DNA from: JBJYIN01 sp046237015
GTDB lineage: Bacteria; Pseudomonadota; Gammaproteobacteria; Enterobacterales; Enterobacteriaceae
Direction: 5' to 3'
DNA length: 64,000 nucleotides
NCBI RefSeq assembly: GCF_046237015.1
Contig: NZ_JBJYIN010000017.1
Span: 1 to 64,000, forward strand
Part shown: piece after piece, positions 14,944 to 24,457 of the stretch
How the letters are laid out: each line of letters starts with the position of its first letter
Position numbering within the stretch: the first letter of the stretch is position 1
Notes under the pieces: model-generated
Seen by the model: the letters and a program-made list of their open reading frames with translations, nothing else
The model's database searches: none
What the model was told of the DNA's origin: nothing
Position numbers and translations under genes: made by a program

Positions 14944-17900
14944 ATGATCACCACCGACGGTAATAATGCAGTCGCATCCGTAGCCTGGCGGACGAATGAA
15001 GTCATCGCCATCTACCCCATCACACCCAGCTCAACGATGGCCGAGCAGGCCGCAGCCTGGTCCAGCGATGGGGGATTGAACATATGGGGCGATACGCCAC
15101 GCGTGGTTGAAATGCAATCCGAGGGAGGGGCGATCGCGACCGTTCATGGTGCGCTGCAAACCGGTACATTAGCGACGACATTTACCTCATCGCAGGGATT
15201 ACTGCTGATGATCCCAACGCTCTATAAGCTGGCCGGCGAACTGACACCTTTTGTACTTCACGTTGCAGCACGCACCGTGGCAACACACGCGCTCTCTATT
15301 TTTTGTGACCACTCCGATGTTATGGCTGTTCGTCAGACTGGGTGCGCCATGCTATGCGCCAGTAACGTACAGGAAGCGCAGGACTTTGCCCTGATCGCCC
15401 AGATCGCAAGCCTTAACAGCCGCCTGCCTTTTATCCATTTTTTTGATGGCTTTCGGACGTCCCACGAAATCAACAAGATTGAACCCCTGAGCGATAATGT
15501 CATCCGCCAGTTACTCCCTCAGGAAGCCATTGACGCACATCGTGAGCGAGCGCTTACCCCTGAACGTCCTGTCATCCGTGGAACCGCATCAAACCCCGAT
15601 ACCTTTTTCCAGGCGCGGGAAGCCATCAATCCGTGGTACAACGCGGCTTACGGCCATGTAGAACAGGCGATGAATGACTTCGCCAGCGCAACCGGACGTC
15701 AATACCAACCGTTTGAATACTACGGTCACCCGGAAGCGACAAAAGTAATTATCTTAATGGGCTCGGGCGTCGGTACCTGCGAGGAAGTGATTGATACACT
15801 GCTCACTCAAGGCGAAAAGGTCGGCGTGGTAAAAGTCCGCCTCTATCGGCCTTTCTCCGCTCGTCATCTTCTGGCTGCCATTCCACAAACGGCAAAAAGT
15901 ATTGCCGTATTAGACCGCACCAAAGAGCCCGGTGCAGTGGCAGAACCGCTGTATCTGGATGTCACTACGTCACTGGCCGAAGCGTTCTCTACCGGTGAGC
16001 GAGCGTTGATGCCGCGCGTGATTGGCGGACGTTATGGCTTGTCATCAAAAGAATTCACCCCACAATGCGTGCAGGCTGTTTTTAATGAGTTAGCGCTTGC
16101 CAACCCTCGAGCCCGCTTTACCGTGGGGATTTATGATGATGTTACGCATCTTTCTCTGCCGTTGCCGGATCAGTTCCTGCCGACAACGGCTTCGCTGGAA
16201 GCCTTGTTTTACGGATTAGGCAGCGACGGCACCGTTTCGGCGACCAAGAATGCTATCAAGATCGTGGGTGAAACCACGCCGATGTTCGTTCAGGGTTACT
16301 TTGTTTACGACTCCAAGAAGGCCGGGAGTTTGACCGTCTCCCATATGCGTGTAGGCCCACACCCAATCAACTCCGCTTATCTGATCGATCGGGCCGATTT
16401 TGTTGCCTGCCATCAATGGCAGTTTATTGATAAATACAGCATGGTAGAACGGCTGAAACCCGGCGGGATTTTCCTAATCAACTCCCCGTATGCCAGTGAC
16501 GACATCTGGCACCGCCTGCCCCAGGAAGTTCAGGCGGGACTGAGGTTACGGAACGCTCAGGTGTATTGCATCAACGCCGCGAAAATTGCCCGTGAATGCC
16601 AGTTAGGCGCTCGCATCAATACCGTGATGCAAATGGCCTTTTTCCACTTGTCTCAAATTTTGCCAGGCGATGTCGCCGTTGAAAAACTGCGTACCGCTAT
16701 CGCAAAAAGCTACGGTAGCAAAGGTCAGGAGCTAGTTGAGCGTAACTGGCGTGCGTTGAGTGCAACGCTAGAAGCCCTTTCCGACGTAACGTTGGCGGAC
16801 GTCAATCCAGATAGTCCACTACGCCCACCAGTCGTCTCCGATGCCGCCCCAGATTTTGTCAAAACCGTTACCGCCACCATGCTGGCTGGTCTGGGCGATA
16901 CCCTGCCCGTTTCGGCGCTGCCGCCCGATGGCACCTGGCCGACCGGGACGACAAAATGGGAAAAGCGCAACATCGCGGAAGAAATTCCGCTATGGCAACC
17001 TCAGCTTTGCACTCAATGCAACCACTGTATCGCGGCCTGCCCACATGCCGCGATTCGAGCCAAGGTCGTCCCGGCCGATGCCATGGCTTCAGCGCCGACG
17101 ACATTGCAATCGCTGGATGTCAAAGCCCGCGACATGCGCGGTCAGAAATACGTATTGCAGGTCGCCCCCGAGGATTGCACCGGCTGTAATTTGTGCGTAG
17201 AAGTTTGTCCGGCTAAAGATCGCCAGAACCCTGAATTCAAAGCGATCAACATGGTCTCTCGTTTGGATAATCTCAGCGTTGAAAAAGAAAACTTTGATTT
17301 CTTCCTGCAATTGCCGGAAATCGATAAATCCAAACTAGAACGTATTGATATTCGAACCTCACAGCTCATCTCACCGCTGTTTGAATACTCGGGTGCGTGT
17401 TCTGGCTGCGGGGAAACGCCTTATATCAAACTGCTAACCCAACTTTATGGCGATCGCCTCCTGGTTGCGAACGCAACAGGCTGTTCTTCCATTTATGGCG
17501 GGAACCTACCGACTACCCCATGGACCACGGATGCCAACGGACGTGGGCCCGCATGGGCCAATTCACTGTTCGAAGACAATGCCGAATTTGGTCTTGGTTT
17601 CCGTCTCAGTGTCGATCAACACCGTCAGCGAGCGCTTCGCCTGCTGCATAAGCTCGCCCCACAACTACCGGCTGATCTGGTTGCAGCCTTACAGGAAGAA
17701 TCGATTGTGCCGGAATTGCGTCGTCAGCAGATTGACCAATTGCGGACGCTACTGGCAAGTATTAACAGTCATGAAGCGGCGATGCTGTCCGCCGATGCCG
17801 ACCATCTGGTCGATAAATCTATCTGGCTGATTGGTGGAGATGGCTGGGCGTATGACATCGGCTATGGCGGTCTGGATCACGTGATGAGCCTGAGTGAAAA

Positions 17901-18477
17901 TGTCAACGTGCTGGTACTGGATACGCAATGCTACTCCAACACGGGGGGACAGCAATCCAAAGCCACACCATTAGGTGCGGTGACCAAATTTGGCGAGAAA
18001 GGGAAACGTAAGGCCCGCAAAGACCTGGGGATTAACGTGATGATGTATGGCCATGTTTATGTGGCACAAATCTCGCTCGGTGCCCAATTGAATCAGACGG
18101 TGAAAGCCATTCAGGAAGCCGAAGCCTGGCCGGGTCCATCGCTGATTATTGCCTACAGCCCATGTGAAGAACACGGCTACGATTTAGCGTTCAGCCATGA
18201 CCAAATGCGACAGCTCACCACAACAGGGTTCTGGCCGCTGTATCGCTTTGATCCGCGCCGTAGCGAAGAAGGTAAACCGGCGTTAGTCACGGACTCTCGT
18301 CCGCCAGCCAGCAGCTTGAGTGAAACGTTATTGAAGGAACAGCGCTTCCGTCGTCTGAACAATATGCTGCCAGAGGAAACTGCGCTGCTATATGAAGAAG
18401 CGGAACAAGACCTGCGTCGTCGTTTTGATTTTCTCACGATGATGTCAGGTAAAGCGGAGAAAAGTTCACAGGAATAA
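14944..18477 (+). CDS. nifJ: Pyruvate:flavodoxin/ferredoxin oxidoreductase
   Basis: A 1,177-residue single-chain PFOR that oxidatively decarboxylates pyruvate to acetyl-CoA and passes electrons to flavodoxin or ferredoxin. Domain order is complete: the N-terminal domain (ITTDGNNAVASVAWRTNE, YPITPSS), the CoA-binding/transferase parts, then two 4Fe-4S clusters with Cys689, 692, 695, 699 and Cys745, 748, 751, 755. The TPP domain has Cys819/Cys822 (CSGCGE), Cys847 (NATGCSS) and the pyrophosphate motif GGDGWAYDIGYGG near residue 965. Length is normal for the family. In enterobacteria without nitrogenase the enzyme works in anaerobic or oxidative-stress metabolism; no nif genes are visible here. 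Monocistronic or with the nitrilase-like gene 102 bases downstream. Confidence 0.97.
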   Translation: MITTDGNNAVASVAWRTNEVIAIYPITPSSTMAEQAAAWSSDGGLNIWGDTPRVVEMQSEGGAIATVHGALQTGTLATTFTSSQGLLLMIPTLYKLAGELTPFVLHVAARTVATHALSIFCDHSDVMAVRQTGCAMLCASNVQEAQDFALIAQIASLNSRLPFIHFFDGFRTSHEINKIEPLSDNVIRQLLPQEAIDAHRERALTPERPVIRGTASNPDTFFQAREAINPWYNAAYGHVEQAMNDFASATGRQYQPFEYYGHPEATKVIILMGSGVGTCEEVIDTLLTQGEKVGVVKVRLYRPFSARHLLAAIPQTAKSIAVLDRTKEPGAVAEPLYLDVTTSLAEAFSTGERALMPRVIGGRYGLSSKEFTPQCVQAVFNELALANPRARFTVGIYDDVTHLSLPLPDQFLPTTASLEALFYGLGSDGTVSATKNAIKIVGETTPMFVQGYFVYDSKKAGSLTVSHMRVGPHPINSAYLIDRADFVACHQWQFIDKYSMVERLKPGGIFLINSPYASDDIWHRLPQEVQAGLRLRNAQVYCINAAKIARECQLGARINTVMQMAFFHLSQILPGDVAVEKLRTAIAKSYGSKGQELVERNWRALSATLEALSDVTLADVNPDSPLRPPVVSDAAPDFVKTVTATMLAGLGDTLPVSALPPDGTWPTGTTKWEKRNIAEEIPLWQPQLCTQCNHCIAACPHAAIRAKVVPADAMASAPTTLQSLDVKARDMRGQKYVLQVAPEDCTGCNLCVEVCPAKDRQNPEFKAINMVSRLDNLSVEKENFDFFLQLPEIDKSKLERIDIRTSQLISPLFEYSGACSGCGETPYIKLLTQLYGDRLLVANATGCSSIYGGNLPTTPWTTDANGRGPAWANSLFEDNAEFGLGFRLSVDQHRQRALRLLHKLAPQLPADLVAALQEESIVPELRRQQIDQLRTLLASINSHEAAMLSADADHLVDKSIWLIGGDGWAYDIGYGGLDHVMSLSENVNVLVLDTQCYSNTGGQQSKATPLGAVTKFGEKGKRKARKDLGINVMMYGHVYVAQISLGAQLNQTVKAIQEAEAWPGPSLIIAYSPCEEHGYDLAFSHDQMRQLTTTGFWPLYRFDPRRSEEGKPALVTDSRPPASSLSETLLKEQRFRRLNNMLPEETALLYEEAEQDLRRRFDFLTMMSGKAEKSSQE

Positions 18478-18579
18478 CGCCTAAACAGAAGGTTGCGTGA
18501 GCATGATCGATCCGTGCGCTAATGCAACCTACTGTGTGCTAACGCAAAATCTAAGGTTACAGCAAAAGAGGGAACGGGT

Positions 18580-19374
18580 ATGAAAGTCGCTCTCGGGCAG
18601 TTCGCGGTCGACCGTGAATGGCAAAACAACGCAACGACAATTACAGGGTTCATGTCAGACGCCCAGCGACACGGGGCAGACCTACTGGTTTTGCCCGAAG
18701 GGGTGCTGGCTCGCGATGTCACTAACCCTAATATTGTGCTAACGGCTGCCCAGCCGCTTGATGGCCCGTTCATCACTCAGTTGCTCACCGCCAGTAAAGG
18801 CAGCGACCTGACTACTGTCATGTGTATTCATATACCGGACGGTCATCAAAAAGTCTGGAATACGCTGGTGGCGCTCCGTAACGGCGAAATCATCGCGCAG
18901 TACCGGAAACTGCATCTGTATGATGCTTTCGCCGTACAAGAATCGGAAAACGTGGTGGCTGGAGAAGCCGTGCCACCACTACTGACGATTGCCGGGCTAA
19001 ACGTGGGCTTAATGACCTGCTACGACATCCGATTTCCCGAACTGGCGCGACGTCTGACGATCGACGGTGCCGATGTGCTTGTTCTGCCCGCAGCCTGGCT
19101 AAAAGGGCCGCTCAAAGAATCTCACTGGGAATTACTGGTTCGCACGCGGGCGCTGGAAAATACGGCCTATCTCGTTGCGGTGGGAGAATGCGGCGTCAAA
19201 AATATCGGCAACAGTATGGTCGTTGATCCGTTGGGCGTCGTGATTGTGCAGGCACCGGAAGTACCGGCTCTGCTTTTCGCTGATATTCTGCCAGAACGAT
19301 TGGTTCAGGTTCGCCAGACATTACCAGTGTTGACCCATCGCCGCTTTAAACCTCCGGTTCTGGATAGAGAATAA
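18580..19374 (+). CDS. ybeM: Nitrilase-family amidase (deaminated glutathione amidase-like)
   Basis: A 264-residue carbon-nitrogen hydrolase, close to YbeM/Nit1, which hydrolyse deaminated glutathione as metabolite repair. The catalytic triad is visible: Glu in VLPEGVLARD (near residue 40), Lys in YRKLHLYDAF (near 110) and Cys in GLMTCYDIRFPE (near 147). The C-terminal half (VLPAAWLKGPLKESHWELLVRTRALENTAYLVAVGECG) also matches YbeM closely. It lies 102 bases after nifJ on the same strand and may share its transcript. Function is by family resemblance. Confidence 0.85.
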   Translation: MKVALGQFAVDREWQNNATTITGFMSDAQRHGADLLVLPEGVLARDVTNPNIVLTAAQPLDGPFITQLLTASKGSDLTTVMCIHIPDGHQKVWNTLVALRNGEIIAQYRKLHLYDAFAVQESENVVAGEAVPPLLTIAGLNVGLMTCYDIRFPELARRLTIDGADVLVLPAAWLKGPLKESHWELLVRTRALENTAYLVAVGECGVKNIGNSMVVDPLGVVIVQAPEVPALLFADILPERLVQVRQTLPVLTHRRFKPPVLDRE

Positions 19375-19547
19375 GTATGCTAACAACGCGGAGCCACTCG
19401 ATATCCATGAGATAACCAAAAAGTGTGATTAGTTGCACATCTTATTTCCCTCCGAGGCCGTTCTGCACATATAATGCGCATCCGGTCAACATCGATCGGA
19501 AACCAGACCCATTACCGCTGGTATGGCATTTACCACTCAACAAAGAA

Positions 19548-20618
19548 ATGAAAATGAGTATTCGCGCGATCCTTACCTTAGTTCTGGCAGCCGCCACGTT
19601 TAGTCAAGCCGCCTTTGCCGTTGTCTACCCACTGCCTGCAGCTAATAGCCGTCTGGTGGGCGAAAATCTGGAAATTACTGTTCCGACAGACAGCACGTTA
19701 CCGTTAGAAGCTTTCGCGGCCCAATATCAAATGGGGCTAAGCAATATGCTGGAAGCCAACCCGGATGCCGATGTTTATCTGCCCCTGCCCGGTAGCAAGA
19801 TGATTATTCCTCATCAGCTTATCCTGCCAGATGCGCCACGCGAAGGTATCGTGATTAACTCCGCCGAGATGCGCCTGTATTACTATCCGAAAGGCACCAA
19901 AACCGTCATCGTTCTTCCAATTGGTATCGGTGAATTAGGTAAAGGCACCCCTATTAACTGGGTCACCTCCGTTCAACGCAAGAAGGCCGGCCCAACCTGG
20001 ACGCCAACGGCCAAAATGCATGCAGAATATGCCGCTCGGGGAGAGAAATTACAGAAAGTCTTCCCGGCAGGCCCGGATAATCCGATGGGGCTGTATGCAC
20101 TCTATATCGGGAATCTCTATGCCATCCATGGCACCAATGCCAATTTCGGCATTGGACTGCGCGTCAGCCACGGTTGCGTACGTTTGCGCGATGACGACAT
20201 CAAGTATTTGTTTGACCATGTTCCAGTGGGAACCCGCGTACAGTTTATCAATGAGCCGATGAAAGCCACGGTAGAACCAGATGGTTCTCGCTACGTGGAA
20301 GTTCATCATCCGTTGTCCCGCACGGTAGAAGAGTTCCACTCCGATTCCCTCGCGCCGATCAGTATTACTCCTAAGATCAGCAAAGTGCTGGCAGATACCA
20401 GCGTTAATACCAGTGAAGTCGATGACGCACTCAGAATGCGTACTGGTATGCCGACAAAAATTAACGGTCCGATCGAAACAGAAACACTGGCAGTGCCAGT
20501 TGAATCTGTCGCGGCACCGGTCACCACGCCGGAAGCTCAGCCGTCAGAATATGTGGTACCACAGCAATCTGATACAGAAGCGCAAAACGTAACAGAATCC
20601 GACGCTACCCGTTCTTAA
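19548..20618 (+). CDS. L,D-transpeptidase (ErfK/YbiS/YcfS/YnhG family)
   Basis: A 356-residue periplasmic protein. A Sec signal (about residues 1-24, ending AFA) is followed by a LysM-like segment (AFAAQYQMGLSNMLEANPDADVYLPLPGSKMIIP). Then comes the YkuD catalytic domain with HGTNANFGIGLRVSHGCVRL, in which Cys210 is the nucleophile. Such enzymes attach Braun lipoprotein to peptidoglycan or make 3-3 cross-links; which one applies is not clear. The tail (about residues 285-356) is Thr/Pro/Val-rich and may be disordered. I chose the ATG at 19548 (MKMSIRAIL) because the signal peptide begins there; an in-frame upstream start at 19425 adds a non-signal extension. A strong terminator follows. Confidence 0.9.
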   Translation: MKMSIRAILTLVLAAATFSQAAFAVVYPLPAANSRLVGENLEITVPTDSTLPLEAFAAQYQMGLSNMLEANPDADVYLPLPGSKMIIPHQLILPDAPREGIVINSAEMRLYYYPKGTKTVIVLPIGIGELGKGTPINWVTSVQRKKAGPTWTPTAKMHAEYAARGEKLQKVFPAGPDNPMGLYALYIGNLYAIHGTNANFGIGLRVSHGCVRLRDDDIKYLFDHVPVGTRVQFINEPMKATVEPDGSRYVEVHHPLSRTVEEFHSDSLAPISITPKISKVLADTSVNTSEVDDALRMRTGMPTKINGPIETETLAVPVESVAAPVTTPEAQPSEYVVPQQSDTEAQNVTESDATRS

Positions 20619-20628
20619 TTCTGAATTC

Positions 20629-20665
20629 AGGATAGAAAACGTGCACCATGCCCGTTTTCTATCCT
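20629..20665 (+). terminator. Rho-independent terminator after the L,D-transpeptidase
   Basis: AGGATAGAAAACG and CGTTTTCTATCCT form a perfect 13 bp stem with an 11-base loop, 11 bases after the stop codon. There is no long T-run after it. Confidence 0.75.
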
Positions 20666-20859
20666 TGCCTCCCAATATCGTCACACTTCTCTCGCGATTC
20701 ACATACGATCCTCGCCCTACTTCGCCTTGTCTTTCCACACGCTGACATAGCGGTACTTGTGAGTCATCTCCCGGCCAGCTATACGTAAGTTGCCACACGG
20801 AATAATCGTGACTATTTTTAGAATATGCCTCTGCCCTTTCTCGCCAGGAATAACCATAA

Positions 20860-22356
20860 ATGACTGATAATATAAAAAATATTTCCAACATCGCGCTACC
20901 TGCCGGCATACAGCAGCCACAATACGATCGTCAAGCGCTCGTTCCGCGTATTGTTCATATCGGATTTGGCGCATTTCACCGAGCTCATCAGGCGTTATTG
21001 ACCGATCGAGTGCTTAATCAGACGGGAGGAGATTGGGGAATTTGTGAAGTCGTGCTGTACAGCGATGACACGATGATCACCGCATTGCGTCAGCAAGATC
21101 ATCTGTTTACCGTTCTGGAAAAATCGGCGGATAAGAGTCAGTCCATCATCGTCGGTGCGGTTTGCCGATCATTGCATGCAAAAGTAGACGGCATCAAAGC
21201 GATTATCGAGCAATTGGCTGCCCCAGAAACGGCCATTGTCTCGCTGACGATCACGGAGAAAGGCTATTGTATCGATCGCTCCAATGGTGAATTAGATCTG
21301 AATAATGCCTTGATTCAGCAGGATCACATCGATCTGCACCATCCCGCTTCTGTCCCTGGGCTGCTGGCTGAGGCGCTACGTCTGCGCCATGAACGGGGCA
21401 TGAAACCATTTACCGTACTCTCCTGCGATAACATGCCTGAAAATGGCAAAATGGCGAAAAAAGCCGTGCTGGCCTGCGCGCGAATCAGAAGTCGCGAACT
21501 TGCCGCATGGATAGAAGCAAGTGTTCCGTTTCCCAATAGTATGGTGGATCGCATTGTTCCTGCCGCTACGCCGGAGGTGCTGCAAGAGATCGCAGACAAA
21601 CTGGGCGTTGTCGATCCCTGTGCGATCGCCTGTGAACCCTTTATTCAATGGGTAATAGAAGATCATTTTATTGCTGGCCGCCCAGCCTGGGGGGAAGTTG
21701 CTGGAGTCCAACTGGTACAAGACGTTTTACCTTTTGAGGAAATGAAATTACGCATGCTGAATGGCAGTCACTCTTTCCTGGCGTACCTCGGCTATCTGGC
21801 GGGTTACGAGCATATTAGCGACTGTATGCAAGATGAAGACTACCGGCGAGCCGTCTCTCATCTGATGCTTGCGGAACAGGCTCCAACACTCAGGCTACTG
21901 GATATCGATCTCAAAGATTATGCCGTTCAATTGCTCACCCGTTTTTCCAACCCAGCGTTGAAACACCGTACCTGGCAAATTGCGATGGATGGTTCACAAA
22001 AATTACCGCAGCGATTACTCGAACCACTCCGCTGGCATCTGCAAACGGGTAGTGACTACCGCTATCTGGCCTTGGGAATAGCAGGTTGGATGCGCTACGT
22101 TAGCGGCCAGGATGATGCTAAAAAAGTGATTGAGATTCGCGACCCTATGGCTGAGAAGCTGAAACAGGTTGTCACCGAGACATTAGAGGGGGCTGAACGC
22201 GTAAGCGCCTTACTTCACCTGCGCGCTATTTTCGGCGAAGATTTGCCTGCGAACCATGACGTTTTCAACGCACTGACGCAGGCTTATTTAAAACTACTCG
22301 ATCACGGTGCCAAAAAAACCCTTGCAGCACTCGTTCTGGAGCTTAAAGAGCAATAA
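20860..22356 (+). CDS. yeiQ: Mannitol dehydrogenase-family oxidoreductase (YeiQ-like)
   Basis: A 498-residue NAD-dependent polyol/hexuronate dehydrogenase of the long-chain mannitol dehydrogenase family (relatives: fructuronate reductase UxuB, mannonate enzymes). The N-terminal NAD-binding region is RIVHIGFGAFHRAHQALLTDRVL (about residues 30-53) and the catalytic helix contains the family Lys/Asn/His region MKLRMLNGSHSFLAYLGYLAGYEHISDCM. The whole length aligns by eye with E. coli YeiQ, whose substrate is not firmly known. In a pectin degrader it could act on fructuronate or tagaturonate. The gene is monocistronic and overlaps the convergent gene after it by 14 bases. Confidence 0.88.
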   Translation: MTDNIKNISNIALPAGIQQPQYDRQALVPRIVHIGFGAFHRAHQALLTDRVLNQTGGDWGICEVVLYSDDTMITALRQQDHLFTVLEKSADKSQSIIVGAVCRSLHAKVDGIKAIIEQLAAPETAIVSLTITEKGYCIDRSNGELDLNNALIQQDHIDLHHPASVPGLLAEALRLRHERGMKPFTVLSCDNMPENGKMAKKAVLACARIRSRELAAWIEASVPFPNSMVDRIVPAATPEVLQEIADKLGVVDPCAIACEPFIQWVIEDHFIAGRPAWGEVAGVQLVQDVLPFEEMKLRMLNGSHSFLAYLGYLAGYEHISDCMQDEDYRRAVSHLMLAEQAPTLRLLDIDLKDYAVQLLTRFSNPALKHRTWQIAMDGSQKLPQRLLEPLRWHLQTGSDYRYLALGIAGWMRYVSGQDDAKKVIEIRDPMAEKLKQVVTETLEGAERVSALLHLRAIFGEDLPANHDVFNALTQAYLKLLDHGAKKTLAALVLELKEQ

Positions 22357-22717
22357 ACGCCAACACTATGACGTAAGCCGCACTCTGTATACTTAACCAT
22401 AGCGTGCGGCGCTTACGTTGCGTCGCACGCAACCACGGCAGCGAAGACCAGCTCATGCCCCCCCCCACTACGGCAATCGCCAGCAACCCTGCGGCCGCTA
22501 ACCAGACAACTTTATCGAGCAGCGAATTAGGAAACAAAATCTGCAATGCAGAGACAACGACAAAGAAGGTGATGCAGCGTAACACACCGACCAATATGCC
22601 CGAGCGATCTTTCACGGCGTTGGCCGAAGAGGTTGGCAACCATGATTGAAAAGCAAACACGCCGATTACCGCGATGAAAACCACATAAACAATGGCATAA
22701 ACCAGTATTTGACTCAC
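22343..22717 (-). CDS. Hypothetical inner-membrane protein
   Basis: A 124-residue protein with about four hydrophobic segments (residues 4-25, 40-60, 68-85 and 103-122) separated by short loops with basic stretches (RATQRKRR near residue 95), which suggests an N-in/C-in inner-membrane protein. I do not recognise a family. It is convergent with, and overlaps, yeiQ by 14 bases. The serine hydrolase gene lies 47 bases further along on the same strand but upstream of it, so the two may form one transcript. Confidence 0.65.
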   Translation of the reverse strand: MSQILVYAIVYVVFIAVIGVFAFQSWLPTSSANAVKDRSGILVGVLRCITFFVVVSALQILFPNSLLDKVVWLAAAGLLAIAVVGGGMSWSSLPWLRATQRKRRTLWLSIQSAAYVIVLAFIAL

Positions 22718-22763
22718 TTCACTGCTCCTGACTTATCAATAACCCGTTCGATTCACATTAATA

Positions 22764-23876
22764 TCATTGGGTACGTTTAGTATCGTGCGATAACAGCAGA
22801 CTCAATGCCGTACTTTCCAGCGGGCTGGCGGTATTAGATAACATCACTACCGCTTCTCCGGCCTGTCGGTCCAGAACAATCATACTGGAAAATCCCCCGG
22901 TCGAACCATTATGCCATGTGATATCACGCCCCTTAAACGTTGAGATAAACCAGGCCATGCCTATTCTGGCCTGTTCATCCGTCTGTTCACGTGGAATCAA
23001 TGCCGTCTGTCCGGGAAACGTCCCCTCCAGCAGTCGTTGCGCATACTTTGCCATATCCGTAATCGTTGAGCGCATGCCACCCGCAGGTGCATAGGCCATC
23101 ATCGTCCACGGCCTCTCCCGAAACCCGCCTATCGAATAGCCCGTGGCAGGGGAACGCGGCAGATTCGTTGCCTTTTCCGGTACTGAGGTTTGCGTCAATC
23201 CCATTGGCCGTAATAAACGTTCGGTCACTAACGAGGCATAACCATGCTGTGTTCGTTCCGCAAGGGCATCCCCGAGTAAAGCGAACCCCATATTTGAATA
23301 GGAAAAACGCCCGCGACTGCTCAACGGATCCGCTTTTGCCTGTTCAAGAAGCGTGAGTCGATCGACTGGATAAGGATCACGGTGACCCACCACAGCCAAT
23401 AAGATCTTAATTCGATCAAACCAGCGGGATGAAATACTGCTCAAGCCAGCATGGTGAGTCGCCAATTCCCGTAATGTCGCCTGACCGATCGTTGAGTCAC
23501 CAAGTTCAAGAATATCGCCAAGTGGCGTATCCAGCGTCACCTCCCTCCGTTCAACCGCATCTGCCAGCAGTGCCGCCGTGAACGTTTTCGTTATCGAACC
23601 GATTTCATACTGTGTATCGGGGTTTGTTCCCCAGAACGCGTAGCGGACACCCTGTGGGTTGATCAACGCGACAGAAACCCGATCCCGAGCACCACTCAGC
23701 AACGGCGTTAATTGCGCAATTAATTGAGGGTCGCCCGATGTGTTTGATGAAGGCGCTCCTCCACCGGGCATCGTTTTAATTGCTACGGCCATAATTAAAG
23801 CGGGTATTAAAAATAGAAAAAGTAATCGTTGATAAAAAAAACCGAATAATTTCGTTTTACCGCGTCTTGTTGACAT
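22764..23876 (-). CDS. Beta-lactamase-fold serine hydrolase (class C/esterase-like)
   Basis: A 370-residue serine hydrolase of the beta-lactamase/transpeptidase-like family. An N-terminal hydrophobic segment (about residues 13-33) is a signal or anchor. The active-site Ser94-Ile-Thr-Lys97 (SxxK), Tyr193-Ser-Asn195 (YxN) and His322-Asn-Gly324 (the HxG/KTG box) are all present. The final segment (FSSMIVLDRQAGEAVVMLSN) is typical. Members may be DD-peptidases, esterases or AmpC-like enzymes; nothing here shows beta-lactam resistance, and no AmpR-type regulator is beside it. Confidence 0.88.
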   Translation of the reverse strand: MSTRRGKTKLFGFFYQRLLFLFLIPALIMAVAIKTMPGGGAPSSNTSGDPQLIAQLTPLLSGARDRVSVALINPQGVRYAFWGTNPDTQYEIGSITKTFTAALLADAVERREVTLDTPLGDILELGDSTIGQATLRELATHHAGLSSISSRWFDRIKILLAVVGHRDPYPVDRLTLLEQAKADPLSSRGRFSYSNMGFALLGDALAERTQHGYASLVTERLLRPMGLTQTSVPEKATNLPRSPATGYSIGGFRERPWTMMAYAPAGGMRSTITDMAKYAQRLLEGTFPGQTALIPREQTDEQARIGMAWFISTFKGRDITWHNGSTGGFSSMIVLDRQAGEAVVMLSNTASPLESTALSLLLSHDTKRTQ

Positions 23877-24007
23877 GGCAATACCTCACTTAATTTTCAA
23901 TAAGCAATGCAAGAATAGAAAAATAATCTTTTACTTTTTAAAACATCAGAAATTATATTTTACACCAAGGTAAGAGATGACATTCCATACCCAAGTTCAA
24001 AATAAAA

Positions 24008-24154
24008 TACACCCCAAATAATTCAAGTTTCAGGACAAAAATGTCAAAACATTTTCGAACAGCACTTGCGCTACCCCCAACGAAGCAAAGCCCGTAGATG
24101 AGCCGAGTAATGAGCTTAGCTAACGTAAATGCGACTTGAAGTATGACGCATATA
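24008..24154 (+). repeat. Structured intergenic repeat, degenerate copy B (147 bp)
   Basis: Begins like the other copies (CCCAAATAATTCAAGTTTCAGG) and ends with GACTTGAAGTATGACG followed by CATATA. The central part is decayed but keeps GATGAGCCGAGTAATGAGC. It fills most of the gap 23877-24235, where I see no gene. Confidence 0.7.
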
Positions 24155-24235
24155 GCCCTCCTAATGGGATCGGCTCTTAGCTACGCCAATATTATTTCTC
24201 TCATACTATTAATCATTTCACTGTATTCATAAAAA

Positions 24236-24445
24236 TCATTCAACATTCTGATATTCGATTAAATCACCGGGTTGGCATGCCAATACCTCACAGATTTTCT
24301 CTAAGGTATCAAAACGAATCCCTTTAACCTTCCCCGATTTCAACAAAGATAAATTCTGCTCCGTGATCCCAATTATCTGGGCTAATTCACGGGATTTCAT
24401 TTTTCTCTGTGCCAACAGCACATCTAATCTGATAATTATCGGCAT
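24236..24445 (-). CDS. XRE-type (YozG-like) regulator
   Basis: A 69-residue single-domain Cro/CI-type helix-turn-helix protein: LDVLLAQRKMKSRELAQIIGITEQNLSLLKSGKVKGIRFDTLEKICEVLACQPGDLIEY. The HTH is residues 17-40. It closely follows (12 bases) a DUF2975 membrane gene on the same strand; this membrane-protein/XRE pair is a common two-gene arrangement in which the regulator probably controls the pair. The target is unknown. Confidence 0.88.
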   Translation of the reverse strand: MPIIIRLDVLLAQRKMKSRELAQIIGITEQNLSLLKSGKVKGIRFDTLEKICEVLACQPGDLIEYQNVE

Positions 24446-24457
24446 AACGTATATGAC

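Noticed and set aside
14944..18477. Evidence for nitrogen fixation from nifJ
   Set aside because: NifJ-type PFOR is common in enterobacteria without nitrogenase; no nif structural genes or NifA sites are seen.
22764..23876. Calling the serine hydrolase an AmpC beta-lactamase
   Set aside because: The SxxK/YxN/HxG motifs are shared with esterases and peptidases, and no ampR lies next to it.
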